Source: Nocardia sp. CDC159 (GTDB taxonomy: Bacteria > Actinomycetota > Actinomycetes > Mycobacteriales > Mycobacteriaceae). From it: a stretch of 64,000 bases of DNA. Each line of letters begins with the position of its first letter. Within the stretch, counting starts at the first letter, position 1. Below the pieces are notes generated by a model, which ran no database searches, was not told the DNA's origin, and saw only the letters and a program-made list of their open reading frames with translations. Shown in pieces: positions 53,797 to 62,337 of this stretch. A program made the translations under genes and the position numbers. The stretch lies in contig NZ_JAMRXH010000001.1 in NCBI RefSeq assembly GCF_023740735.1, positions 434,001 to 498,000 on the forward strand. Direction: 5' to 3'.

Positions 53797-54696
53797 CTAC
53801 AGCCGCGCGGCCACCGCCGCACAGGCCTCGAGGAGCACCGGGACAAAGGCGTCCGCCTCGAGTACACAGGCCGCATGTCCGGCGCGGGCGAGGAAGATCT
53901 CCGCCCCGTCGATCAGTGTCGCCATCTCCAGCTGCCGATACACCGGCAATGCCCGGTCATGGGTCGTGATGAGCACCGACACCGGCAGTTTCAGCTCCGC
54001 CAGCCACGGGCCGGAATCGAACCGACCGATCGCCGCGATGGCCTGCGCCATCGCCCAGCCGTTGGCGGTGCGCAATTCCCCCAGCGCCCAGCGATCCAGC
54101 CTGCCGGGTTCCCAGGACACCCGCGGCATGTCCGGCAGTCTCAACGCCGCCTGCGCCACCTTGCGCGTCACCAGCTCGGCCGCGGTGGTGGCGAAGACGG
54201 CCATCGTCCGATGGAAGGCCCGCTCCCGCCATTTCTCCTGGAAGCGATGGGTGGTGGCGCACAACACGAGTCCGCCGACCCGGTCCGGATGCCGGTGCGC
54301 GGCAAGCTGGGCGACGATGCCGCCCATGGAATAGCCGACCAGGACCGGCCGTTCGAGTCCGAGCAGATCGGCCACCGCGATCGTATCGTCGGCGAGATCG
54401 TCGAGGACGAACCGCTGCGAGCGAATCCCGTGCCCATGCCAGCGCTGATCGTAGAGCACCACGCGGTAATGCCGGGCCAGCTCCTCGAGCGCGGGAAACC
54501 AGTTCAGCATCGCGGTGGTCACCACGCCGTGCAGCAGAATCAACGTGGGCGCGCCCGGCGGCCCGGGGATGTCCACCAAATAGGTGCGGCCGCGCCCCGG
54601 CAACTCGACGATGGTGCCCGCCGGAACCTCCCGCAACCGCGACACCCGTTCCCCGAAGCGGCGATTCCCCCGCCCCACGATCGACGCCCGCACCAT
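53797..54696 (-). CDS. Alpha/beta hydrolase
   Basis: Cytoplasmic hydrolase of 299 residues. Oxyanion region LILLHGVVTTAMLNW; nucleophile Ser123 in VLVGYSMGGIVAQ; acid in ITTHDRALP; histidine in ARAGHAACVLEAD. The catalytic triad is complete. ATG at 54696 follows GGGAGGT. A KstR-like operator lies about 37 bases upstream and the 3' end is three bases from that of the WS/DGAT gene, so the two are likely to respond to the same signal. A lipid ester or steroid-derived substrate is likely but unproven. Confidence 0.88.
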   Translation of the reverse strand: MVRASIVGRGNRRFGERVSRLREVPAGTIVELPGRGRTYLVDIPGPPGAPTLILLHGVVTTAMLNWFPALEELARHYRVVLYDQRWHGHGIRSQRFVLDDLADDTIAVADLLGLERPVLVGYSMGGIVAQLAAHRHPDRVGGLVLCATTHRFQEKWRERAFHRTMAVFATTAAELVTRKVAQAALRLPDMPRVSWEPGRLDRWALGELRTANGWAMAQAIAAIGRFDSGPWLAELKLPVSVLITTHDRALPVYRQLEMATLIDGAEIFLARAGHAACVLEADAFVPVLLEACAAVAARL

Positions 54697-54733
54697 CCAG
54701 GACCTCCCGCCGCATCGCCCATATCGCGCATAT

Positions 54734-54747
54734 TAGAACGAGTTTCA
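54734..54747. promoter_or_regulatory. KstR-like operator upstream of the alpha/beta hydrolase
   Basis: TAGAACGAGTTTCA fits T-n2-AAC-n2-GTT-n2-A at all fixed positions. It is placed in the promoter region of the minus-strand hydrolase gene. The arms are less symmetric than at the P450 and WS/DGAT sites, so affinity may be lower. Confidence 0.55.
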
Positions 54748-54875
54748 GTTCATGATGCCACAGTTGGTCCGAACACCAGCCGCAGCGGCCCGGTCCGGCG
54801 CGACCGGACGCGCCACGGTCGCGCGCGCCGCGGTCGTGTGGTCGCTCTGCTGGTTTCGGTGGGCGTCATGGATGG

Positions 54876-55802
54876 TCAGGTGCAGACCTCGGAGGTGACT
54901 ATCACCGGGGCGGGCGGGGTCGTGATCGTGGTTGTTGGGGGTGGGGTGGTGGGGGCGGGCGAGGGTGGGGCGTCGTCGTAGAGCCGCAGGCCGGTGCGTT
55001 CGATCCGGCCCGGGTCGACGGGGATGTTCGGAATCTGGATCTGATTGCCGTGGATGTCGGTCAGCAGGGCGGTGAACGGGCCCGGGCCCGCGCCCGAGAC
55101 GGTCCAGTAGTTGTCCATGCCACGATTGAGCACCCGGCCCGGCCCGCCGGCCTCTGGGCGGATCTCGACGCGGCTCAATGGATTTCCGGTGTCGGCGAAC
55201 AGCAGGCCGAGCCAGGCCGAGGACGATCCGTCCTGCACCCGGTAGCTCACCTCCGGCGGCGGACCCGGATCGTGCACCCGGCTCAGCTGAATCGACACGA
55301 CGCCCTGGCCCTGCTCGGCGATGCGCGTGAACGCGGCGGTGCTCAGGTCGTATTGGCGCGGGCCGCAGCCGGGACAGCGGTCGACGACCATGGCCCGCAC
55401 GCTGCCGAGCGGGCCCGCCACGTCGACATAGCTGCCGCAGATGGCGCCCCCGGCGTATTCGTCGGTCGGCACGCCGACGTAGTAGCCGTCCAGCGGCAGA
55501 TTCGGGAACGAGCAGGAGACGTTCTGGTTGAACACGTAGTACCGGGCCTGGCCCGCCTCCGGTGGCTCACGCCGCTCCCCCACCGGAATCGGCTCGGCCA
55601 CCGGCGGATTCGTCGGCATCGTGGTCGGCGACGCGACCGGCGCGGTCGTGGTGGGCGACGCGGTCACCGCCACCGTCCGGCAGTTGGGCGACTGGGGACG
55701 CACCACCCAGACCACGAAGGCCACCACCGCCCCCAGAACGAGCGCGCCCAGCACCCACGGCCACGCGGCACGGACGTGTTGCTGCTGTGTTACCCGATGC
55801 AT
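54876..55802 (-). CDS. Expansin-like secreted protein
   Basis: Signal-anchored protein of 308 residues: an N-terminal helix (WVLGALVLGAVVAFVVWVV), a Thr/Pro/Ala-rich linker, then a double-psi beta-barrel domain and a C-terminal beta domain, the two-domain plan of bacterial expansins. The barrel has CGSYVDVAGPLGSVRAMVVD, then RCPGCGPRQYDLSTAAFTRI, including the conserved aspartate; the second domain follows from SYRVQDGSSSAWLGL. The C-terminus is again Pro/Thr-rich. Expansins loosen cellulose without hydrolysis. GTG or ATG starts further in are possible, ATG at 55802 is used. Confidence 0.82.
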   Translation of the reverse strand: MHRVTQQQHVRAAWPWVLGALVLGAVVAFVVWVVRPQSPNCRTVAVTASPTTTAPVASPTTMPTNPPVAEPIPVGERREPPEAGQARYYVFNQNVSCSFPNLPLDGYYVGVPTDEYAGGAICGSYVDVAGPLGSVRAMVVDRCPGCGPRQYDLSTAAFTRIAEQGQGVVSIQLSRVHDPGPPPEVSYRVQDGSSSAWLGLLFADTGNPLSRVEIRPEAGGPGRVLNRGMDNYWTVSGAGPGPFTALLTDIHGNQIQIPNIPVDPGRIERTGLRLYDDAPPSPAPTTPPPTTTITTPPAPVIVTSEVCT

Positions 55803-55883
55803 GTCCCCTGCCTCCGGATCACCTCACGCCACTTTCTTTTCAGCAAAGCAGCAGTGCCGGTCGGAATGGCCGCGAATCGCGAA

Positions 55884-56918
55884 CTAGGAGTGCGAAACTC
55901 GGCGTGTCCGCGGCGTGTCAGGTACCAAAGCGGCCGCACCGGCAAACTTCCCGTGCGCCAGATCCGACAGCGCGCGGTCGGCCTCGTCCAGCGGGTACGG
56001 GTGCACCGTCACCTCGAGCCGATGCGCGGCGGCGAAAGCCAGGAATTCGCGGGCATCGTCGCGAGTATTCGCGGTGACCGAGCGAATCTCGCGCTCCTGG
56101 AACAGATGCCGCTGATAGTTCAGGACCGGGATATCGCTGAGATGTATGCCCGCGATCGACAGCACCGCGCCGCGATCCAGCGCCGCCAGCGCCGGGAGCA
56201 CCAGATCGCCGACAGGCGCGAACAGGATCGCCGCGTCCAGCGGCTCCGGCGGCGCCGCGGCCGCGCCCTGCGCCGAGGCCGCCCCCAACGCCAGGGCGAG
56301 CTCGCGGGCCTTCGGATCGCGGGTCATGACATGTAGCCGCGCGCCGCTCGCCAGGGCGACCTGCGCGGCGAGATGGGCGCTGCCGCCGAAACCGTAGATG
56401 CCCAGCCGCCCGCCCGGCGGCAGCGCCGCCCGCCGCAGAGCGCGATAGCCGATGATCCCGGCGCACAGCAGCGGAGCCAGCTCGGTATCGGAATAGCCCG
56501 CCGGTAGCGGATGCGCATAAGCGGCCGGGACGGTGGCGAATTCGGCATATCCCCCGTCGGCATCCCAGCCGGTGTAGCGGGAATTCGGGCACAGATTCTC
56601 CGCACCGCGCAGGCAGAACCGGCACCGGCCACAGGTGTGGCGCAGCCACGCGATCCCGACCCGGTCGCCGAGACCGAATTCGCCGCCCGCCCCTGCTCCC
56701 AGCGCCACCACCTCCCCGACCACCTCGTGGCCGGGCACCACCTGCGGCCGGTGCACCGGCAGATCTCCCTCGGCCACGTGCAGATCCGTGCGGCAGACCC
56801 CGCACGCCAGCACCCGCACGAGCAAATCCCCCGCGGCGGGTTCGGGGACCGGCACGCGCGCCCGCCGCAGCGGACCGCCGTCGATCGGCCCGGGCCGGAC
56901 CACCTGCCAAGCGGTCAT
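55884..56918 (-). CDS. Zinc-dependent alcohol dehydrogenase, AdhA-like
   Basis: Medium-chain dehydrogenase of 344 residues. Catalytic zinc ligands in [10 protein letters not shown] and VPGHEVVG; the structural zinc lobe [15 protein letters not shown] is complete. Rossmann motif [16 protein letters not shown] binds NAD(P). It is most like actinobacterial AdhA (propanol-preferring type). ATG at 56918 is preferred because it gives the usual [10 protein letters not shown] start; a GTG at 56933 is an alternative. It stands alone between the expansin-like and nuclease genes. Substrate range is not shown. Confidence 0.9.
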   Translation of the reverse strand: MTAWQVVRPGPIDGGPLRRARVPVPEPAAGDLLVRVLACGVCRTDLHVAEGDLPVHRPQVVPGHEVVGEVVALGAGAGGEFGLGDRVGIAWLRHTCGRCRFCLRGAENLCPNSRYTGWDADGGYAEFATVPAAYAHPLPAGYSDTELAPLLCAGIIGYRALRRAALPPGGRLGIYGFGGSAHLAAQVALASGARLHVMTRDPKARELALALGAASAQGAAAAPPEPLDAAILFAPVGDLVLPALAALDRGAVLSIAGIHLSDIPVLNYQRHLFQEREIRSVTANTRDDAREFLAFAAAHRLEVTVHPYPLDEADRALSDLAHGKFAGAAALVPDTPRTRRVSHS

Positions 56919-57084
56919 CCGCGCGTCACCCACCCGCCATCACTCCTTCCATTCGGTTGCATTCGGGATTAATCCGCCCGCCGCATCGGGTTCGCCTGCC
57001 GTTCGCCGGACTCGTCGAAGTTGTCCCGAGCATTCGAACCACGTACGGCAGCAATGTAATTCAGGTGGAAAGGACTTCTTCTCG

Positions 57085-57903
57085 ATGCGGTGTAAAGCAG
57101 TCGTCGCGGGCGCCCTGGCAGTGGCGGCCACCCTCCTCGCGGCACCGTCCGCCCACGCCTGGGGCGAACAGGGCCACGATGTCACCGGCGCCATCGCCGA
57201 CCTGCGGCTGACCCCGGCGGCCCGCGACGAGGTCGGCCGCCTGCTGGCCGGTGAGCCGGATCCCACGCTGGCTGGCGTTGCCACCTGGGCCGACGATATC
57301 CGCAAGAGCGATCCCGTGTTGGGAAAGCGCTCGGCTCCGTGGCATTACGTCAATATCGCGGAAAACGGCTGCGCCTACGACCCGGCCGTGAACGGCAACG
57401 ACGGCCAGAACGTCATCGAGGCGCTGCGCGCGCAGACCAAGATCCTCGCCGACCGAGGACGCTCGGTCACCGACCGCAATCAGGCGCTGAAGTTCATCGT
57501 CCACTTCGTCGGCGACATCCATCAGCCGCTGCACGCCGGATATGCCCGCGACCGCGGCGGCAACGAGTTCAAGGTGCAGTACAACGGCCAGAACACCAAT
57601 CTGCACTCGGTCTGGGACAGCCGCCTGCTCGACACCCGCCACGCCAGCGACGAGGAGGAGACCAAGCGGGTGCTGGCCCTGCCCGCGCCGGAACTGTCTC
57701 CGGCGCAGCCGGATTCGGACCCGATTCGCTGGGCCGAGGACAGCTGCCGGGTAGCCGTATCGCCCGGTTTCTATCCGGAGCAGAACAAGATCGGCGAGGA
57801 ATACACCCGCCGATTCCTGCCGGTGGCCGAGTCCCGCCTGCGGCTGGCCGGGGAGCGGCTGGGGCAGCTGCTCAACGCGGTACTGGATCCGGCGGCCCGC
57901 TAG
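57085..57903 (+). CDS. Secreted S1/P1-type nuclease
   Basis: Zinc nuclease of 272 residues for single-stranded DNA and RNA. The signal peptide ends SAHA at residue 25, so the mature protein begins WGEQGH: Trp1 and His6 of the mature chain are the trinuclear zinc ligands of S1/P1 enzymes. Other ligands are in ATWADDIRKSD, WHYVNI, FVGDIHQPLHAGY and NLHSVWDSRLL. GGAAAGGA precedes the ATG at 57085. With the nucleotidase at 49789 it could feed phosphate and nucleoside uptake. Not near a toxin or phage gene. Confidence 0.93.
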   Translation: MRCKAVVAGALAVAATLLAAPSAHAWGEQGHDVTGAIADLRLTPAARDEVGRLLAGEPDPTLAGVATWADDIRKSDPVLGKRSAPWHYVNIAENGCAYDPAVNGNDGQNVIEALRAQTKILADRGRSVTDRNQALKFIVHFVGDIHQPLHAGYARDRGGNEFKVQYNGQNTNLHSVWDSRLLDTRHASDEEETKRVLALPAPELSPAQPDSDPIRWAEDSCRVAVSPGFYPEQNKIGEEYTRRFLPVAESRLRLAGERLGQLLNAVLDPAAR

Positions 57904-57948
57904 CCGCCGCGCGGAATATTCGCCGCCGGGCGAACGGTTCGTCCTCAT

Positions 57949-58770
57949 ATGAAAATCGGTGTGGGAACGTTCGTTACCGACGAGGGCATCGGCTCCGCGA
58001 AACTCGCTGTGGCGCTCGAGGAACGGGGCTTCGATGCCCTGTTCCTCGCCGAGCACTCGCATATTCCGGCGAGTCGGCAATCGCCCTATCCGGGCGGCGG
58101 TGAGCTGCCGCGCATGTACTACCGCGCGGTCGATCCGTTCGTGGCGCTCGCCGCGGCCGCGGCCGTCACCGAGCGGCTGCTGCTGGGCACGGGGGTGACG
58201 CTGCTGATCCAGCGCGATGTCATTCATACCGCGAAGGAGGTCGCCACGCTCGACCTGATTTCCGGTGGCCGCTTTGTCTTCGGCGTGGGCGCGGGGTGGA
58301 ACCGGGAGGAGATGGCCGATCACGGCACCGATCCCCGCACCCGCGGGGCGCTGCTGGACGAGCAACTGGCGGCCCTGCGCGAGATCTGGACCACCGACCT
58401 CGCCGAATTCCATGGCCGCTTCGTCGATTTCGATCCGATGTACGCCTGGCCCAAGCCGGTGCAGCGGCCGCATCCGCCGATCTTCATCGGCGGCGGACCG
58501 GCCGCGGCGCGGCGCGCGGCCCGGCTCGGCGCGGGGTGGTTCCCCACCGCGGTGGCCAGCCCCGCGGAGGTGCCCGCCCAGCTCGCCCAGCTCGAGGGTG
58601 CCGACGTCCCCGTGATGGTCGCGGGGGTGGCGGCCGATCCGGCCCTGCTCGACGCGTATGCCGAGGCCGGGGTGGGCCGGGTGAGCCTGATGCTGCCGAC
58701 CCTTCCGGAGAGCGAAACCCTCGACATGCTAGACCAATTCACGAAGGTCGCCGCTCGATTCACCTCGTGA
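57949..58770 (+). CDS. Luciferase-like (F420- or FMN-dependent) oxidoreductase
   Basis: TIM-barrel oxidoreductase of 273 residues of the LLM class. Seen: VGTFVTDEGIGSAKLAVALE, SHIPASRQSPYPGG, LLLGTGVTLLIQRDVIHTAK, FVFGVGAGWNREEMADHGTD, and PPIFIGGGPAAARRAARLGA in the cofactor region. The pattern is that of the F420-dependent subgroup common in mycobacteria and nocardiae. The substrate is unknown. It follows the nuclease gene by 45 bases on the same strand and could be cotranscribed. Confidence 0.9.
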   Translation: MKIGVGTFVTDEGIGSAKLAVALEERGFDALFLAEHSHIPASRQSPYPGGGELPRMYYRAVDPFVALAAAAAVTERLLLGTGVTLLIQRDVIHTAKEVATLDLISGGRFVFGVGAGWNREEMADHGTDPRTRGALLDEQLAALREIWTTDLAEFHGRFVDFDPMYAWPKPVQRPHPPIFIGGGPAAARRAARLGAGWFPTAVASPAEVPAQLAQLEGADVPVMVAGVAADPALLDAYAEAGVGRVSLMLPTLPESETLDMLDQFTKVAARFTS

Positions 58771-58919
58771 TCCACCGGGAGATGAGGGGTTTCGCGATCA
58801 CACCGGTCGCGCGACCCCTATTCGCCCGCGAATTCCCCTGTAGCGGTGCGGGATCGGCCGCCGTCTGATAACGCGGCGGCGCATCATGGCTGTGTCGGAT
58901 CGAGCGACGGGAGCAGGTC

Positions 58920-59978
58920 ATGAACGGTCGGCGAGCACGTCTGGCAGGGGTCTTGCTGGGGCTGGCGCTGGCCGTCACCGGACTGGCGCCGACCGCCGGC
59001 GCGGCGGCCGACGACACCACCTGCCCGACCAAACCGCGCCCGAGTGGCAAAGTGCTGCAGGGTTATTGGGAGAACTGGGACGGCGCGGGCGTTCATCCGG
59101 GAATGGGCTGGATTCCGATCACCGATGCCCGCATCGCCGCGCACGGACACAATGTCATCAATGCCGCGTTTCCGGTGATCAGATCCGACGGCACCGCGCT
59201 GTGGGAAGACGGGATGGACCGCACGGTCAAGGTCGCGACACCGGCGGAGATGTGTCGGGCCAAGGCCGCGGGGGCCACGATTCTGCTGTCCATCGGCGGT
59301 GCGGCGGCCGGAATCGATCTCAATTCCACCGCGGTCGCCGACCGTTTCATCGCGACCATCGTGCCGATACTGAAGAAATACAACTTCGACGGCATCGACA
59401 TCGATATCGAGACCGGCCTGATCGGCAGCGGCAATATCAATACGCTGTCGACCTCGCAGGCCAATCTGATCCGGATCATCGATGGCGTGCTCGCGCAGAT
59501 GCCCGCGGGCTTCGGGCTGACCATGGCGCCGGAGACGGCCTATGTCACCGGCGGCAGCGTCACCTACGGCTCGATCTGGGGCGCGTACCTGCCGATCATC
59601 AAGAAATACGCCGACAACGGCCGACTGTGGTGGCTCAACATGCAGTACTACAACGGCAGCATGTACGGTTGCGCGGGCGACTCCTATCAGGCGGGCACCG
59701 TGCAGGGCTTCATCGCGCAGACCGACTGCCTCGCCAAGGGCCTGACCATCCAGGGCACCACCATTACCGTTCCCTATGACAAGCAGGTCCCCGGACTGCC
59801 CGCCCAGCCCGGCGCGGGCGGCGGCTATATGGCGCCGAATCTGGTGGCGCAGGCGTGGAACCATTACGGCACCGGGGCCGCGAATGCGTTGAAGGGCCTG
59901 ATGACCTGGTCGATCAACTGGGACGGCTCGCGCGGCTGGACCTTCGGAAACAACGTGAAGTCGCTGCAGGGGCGTTGA
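58920..59978 (+). CDS. Secreted GH18 chitinase
   Basis: Exported glycoside hydrolase of 352 residues. Signal peptide (ARLAGVLLGLALAVTGLAPT, cleaved near AGAA), then a single GH18 barrel: GKVLQGYWENWDGAG, ILLSIGGAAAGIDLNS, and the catalytic DxxDxDxE motif NFDGIDIDIETG with Glu164. Later LTMAPETAYV and LMTWSINWDGS close the barrel. No chitin-binding module is present. It hydrolyses beta-1,4-GlcNAc polymers. Confidence 0.94.
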   Translation: MNGRRARLAGVLLGLALAVTGLAPTAGAAADDTTCPTKPRPSGKVLQGYWENWDGAGVHPGMGWIPITDARIAAHGHNVINAAFPVIRSDGTALWEDGMDRTVKVATPAEMCRAKAAGATILLSIGGAAAGIDLNSTAVADRFIATIVPILKKYNFDGIDIDIETGLIGSGNINTLSTSQANLIRIIDGVLAQMPAGFGLTMAPETAYVTGGSVTYGSIWGAYLPIIKKYADNGRLWWLNMQYYNGSMYGCAGDSYQAGTVQGFIAQTDCLAKGLTIQGTTITVPYDKQVPGLPAQPGAGGGYMAPNLVAQAWNHYGTGAANALKGLMTWSINWDGSRGWTFGNNVKSLQGR

Positions 59979-60131
59979 TTTCTCGAATTCATAGCGCACA
60001 CACCGATATTCGGGTAACAACTTAAGGTGGGCCTTCAAACCCCTTCAGTTTCTTGACGATTCGCATCACGCGCAGATCACAGGCCGTATTGTTATGCAAG
60101 AGTTATACAGAACTCGACACGAGAGCAAAAC

Positions 60132-60476
60132 ATGGCACTGCAGATCAGCGACTGGTTCATCACCAGCGATATCACCCCCGAATTCGCCCAGTACCTCCCC
60201 GCCGCGACCGGCGGCGGCCACTGGCACCTCAGCTGGCTACCCGAACTCACCCTCACCCGCGACCAGGCCATGAGCGGTATGGTCCTCGACGAGACACTCA
60301 GCGACCTCCGCTTGGTCGACAACGGCGTGGCCGTGGACCTGGCCGCCTTTCACGCCGCCGAGATCGGCATCGACCTGGACCAGGCCATGTTCCGCCTCTT
60401 CATGCGCTCCTTCGACGACACCTCCCGGGCCGAACCCCCCGCCCGCCCCCTTCCCGCCTTCGCCCGCGCCTCCTGA
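60132..60476 (+). CDS. Small protein of unknown function
   Basis: Cytoplasmic protein of 114 residues, family not recognised. It is mildly acidic, with HWHLSWLPELTLTRDQAMSG and an AAEIGIDLDQAMFRLFMRSF helix; the C-terminus is Pro/Ala-rich. The DNA upstream (59979-60131) is unusually AT-rich for the window and holds TTGACG at 60053 and TTATAC near 60108, which may include a promoter, though spacing is not canonical. No neighbour suggests a role. Codon use matches the window. Confidence 0.55.
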   Translation: MALQISDWFITSDITPEFAQYLPAATGGGHWHLSWLPELTLTRDQAMSGMVLDETLSDLRLVDNGVAVDLAAFHAAEIGIDLDQAMFRLFMRSFDDTSRAEPPARPLPAFARAS

Positions 60477-60515
60477 TTCCCGCCAATCATTCACCAGCCG
60501 GTGGCTAGGGTGGGC

Positions 60516-60905
60516 ATGGTGCGATCGACGTTCTCCCTACCCGCCGCCGAGCAGCAGTTACTCGACCGAATATCGATATTGGCCAAGGATTTTCAGAGCC
60601 GAGCCGCCTATTACGACGAGCGGTCGGAAATTCCGATCGACGCCCTGCGCGCCCTGCACGACGCCGGCCTGGACGCGGCAGTCCTTCCGGCGCACGTCGG
60701 CGGCATCGGCCTGAGCTACGCCGCCTTCGGATCGATCGTGCGAATCCTCGCGCGGGCGGACCCATCCGTCGCGACGATCTGGACCATGCATGCGGGCGCG
60801 GGCGTCGGACTCGCCGAACTCACCGTCGACTCGGCGGGGTCGTTCCCGACCGAGGTCATGGCGACCATGGTCGGCCGGGAGGTCCTCGGCCTCGACACGG
60901 ACTGA
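60516..60905 (+). pseudogene. Truncated acyl-CoA dehydrogenase (N-terminal fragment)
   Basis: The frame encodes only about 129 residues: an acyl-CoA dehydrogenase N-terminal domain (LDRISILAKDFQSRAAYYDE, LRALHDAGLDAAVLPAHVGG, GLSYAAFGSIVRILARADPS). Full proteins have about 380 residues; the middle and C-terminal FAD domains are missing and the chain ends GLDTD-stop. The next gene begins 44 bases later with no dehydrogenase sequence between. I read it as a deletion remnant. ATG at 60516 is used; an upstream GTG at 60501 is possible. Confidence 0.75.
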
Positions 60906-60949
60906 CAGCATTCGAACATACATTCGAATCTCGAGCTATCCTCGTCCGC

Positions 60950-61897
60950 ATGGTCAGCTCCCGTCACGAGGTTATGCATCGGATCTTCCGGCACGATCCG
61001 GCGGTGTTCGCGCGCGCGTTTCGCGCTTTGGGCCTGCCGCTTCCGGACCCGATCGAGGTGGTGCTGGAGACCAGCGATCTCACCGAGATCAAACCGGTGG
61101 AACGCCGGGTCGATACGGCGTTACGCATCGAGACCGCCGAGGGCACGTTCCTGTTGCTGATCGAGGCGCAGCAGCAGGACGACAACGACAAGCCGCCCGC
61201 CTGGGCGTACTACGTCGCCTACTGTCACGCGAAATACCGGATTCCGGTCGTACTCCTGGTGGTCTGCCACGATCTGATCACCGCCAAGTGGGCCCGGCGG
61301 CCGGTGCGGGTCGGCGTGCCGCAGTGGGACACGCTGATCGTGAATCCAATGGTCCTGGGCCCGCACAACGTTCCGGCCGTCACCGATGTCGACACCGCGG
61401 CCGCGGACATCCCGCTGGCGGCTCTGTCCGCCGTCACCCATGCCAAGGATCCGCGCATCGGTGACATACTGAAGGCGCTGGCCACCGTGTTGGAACAACT
61501 CGATCCCGAGGACGAGGATCGCGACGCCTTCCGCGAACTCACCGAACTCGGCCTGGGCACCACCCCGGCCGCCGAACTGTGGAGAAAGCTGATGCCCATC
61601 GATTCATCCTTCTACCGCTCGGTCAGCGCCCAGCGCCTGCGCGCCCAGTGTCGTGAAGAGGGGCTTGCCGAGGGGCTTGCTGAGGGCCTTGCCGAGGGAC
61701 GAGCCGAAGGCCTCGCCCGGGGTCGCGCGGCAGGCGTGGCCGAAAGCATCCTGCGCGTCCTGACCGTCCGGGGCGTGGAGCCCAGCGATCACGAGCGCGA
61801 GCGCATCACCTCCTGCACCGATATCGATCTGCTCGATACCTGGTTGGAGCGCGCACTGGACGCCGAGACGGTCGCGGACATGCTCGCCGAGCGGTAG
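60950..61897 (+). CDS. Rpn/PD-(D/E)xK-type putative nuclease with EGLA repeats
   Basis: Protein of 315 residues. The N-terminal half looks like an Rpn/transposase-derived PD-(D/E)xK domain: HRIFRHDPAVFARAFRALGL, then RRVDTALRIE and FLLLIEAQQ (Asp, then Glu-x-Gln in place of Glu-x-Lys), as in many Rpn-type proteins. Near residues 236-262 is a helix of EGLA/EGRA tetrapeptides, encoded by 12-bp tandem repeats. The C-terminus is helical. Such proteins are frequent in actinomycetes and are loosely linked to recombination. GTG starts are possible; ATG at 60950 used. Confidence 0.7.
   Translation: MVSSRHEVMHRIFRHDPAVFARAFRALGLPLPDPIEVVLETSDLTEIKPVERRVDTALRIETAEGTFLLLIEAQQQDDNDKPPAWAYYVAYCHAKYRIPVVLLVVCHDLITAKWARRPVRVGVPQWDTLIVNPMVLGPHNVPAVTDVDTAAADIPLAALSAVTHAKDPRIGDILKALATVLEQLDPEDEDRDAFRELTELGLGTTPAAELWRKLMPIDSSFYRSVSAQRLRAQCREEGLAEGLAEGLAEGRAEGLARGRAAGVAESILRVLTVRGVEPSDHERERITSCTDIDLLDTWLERALDAETVADMLAER
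61658..61717 (+). repeat. 12-bp tandem repeats coding for EGLA units
   Basis: Five consecutive 12-bp units start at 61658: GAGGGGCTTGCC, GAGGGGCTTGCT, GAGGGCCTTGCC, GAGGGACGAGCC, GAAGGCCTCGCC. They lie inside the Rpn-like gene and keep its frame. The first units are nearly identical, so the number is likely to vary by slippage without breaking the protein. Confidence 0.8.
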
Positions 61898-61921
61898 GGC
61901 GTCACGACGACCTCGACGGGT

Positions 61922-62323
61922 TCATCCCGCCACCCAGGTCTCCTGCAGATGTCGCCAGCGCACCGCGCCGGTCGAGTCGAGCGTGAAGTACGCCGTCGAC
62001 CGGCGCGTGCTCGCACCGGAGCGATCCTGTTGCCGCTCTTGATAACTCACCAGGGCGCCGCGCGCATCGATGGTGACAGGGACGATGTCGGTGATCTCGA
62101 TGGCGAAGTCCGGCCGGCAGCCGTAACCGTCCTCGAACAGGCGGCGCAGATCCGGCAGGGTCAGCAGCGCGCCGGTCGGGGTGATCATGGTGAAGTCCGG
62201 GTCGAAGCGGGTCAGCAGCGCGGCCACGGCGGCGGCCGGATCGGGTTCGGTACCGGCGAAGAGATCGATGATGACGCGATGGAAGTCGATGATCTCATCG
62301 ATGAACGGCTGCGAATCGTCCAC
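61922..62323 (-). CDS. SnoaL-like (NTF2-fold) protein
   Basis: Small protein of 133 residues with the NTF2/DUF4440 pattern: PFIDEIIDFHRVIIDLFAGT, LLTRFDPDFTMITPTGALLT, and C-terminal STAYFTLDSTGAVRWRHLQE. Such proteins are ketosteroid isomerase-like or cyclase-like enzymes, or binding subunits; no activity can be assigned. GTG at 62323 follows AAAGGAACC. It lies 14 bases after the MFS transporter gene on the same strand and is probably cotranscribed with it. Confidence 0.78.
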   Translation of the reverse strand: MDDSQPFIDEIIDFHRVIIDLFAGTEPDPAAAVAALLTRFDPDFTMITPTGALLTLPDLRRLFEDGYGCRPDFAIEITDIVPVTIDARGALVSYQERQQDRSGASTRRSTAYFTLDSTGAVRWRHLQETWVAG

Positions 62324-62337
62324 GGGGAGGGTTCCTT

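Noticed and set aside
57958..57975. GGGAACGTTCGTT near the luciferase-like gene start as a KstR site
   Set aside because: The AAC and GTT half-sites do not have the required 2-bp spacing, and the sequence is inside the coding region.
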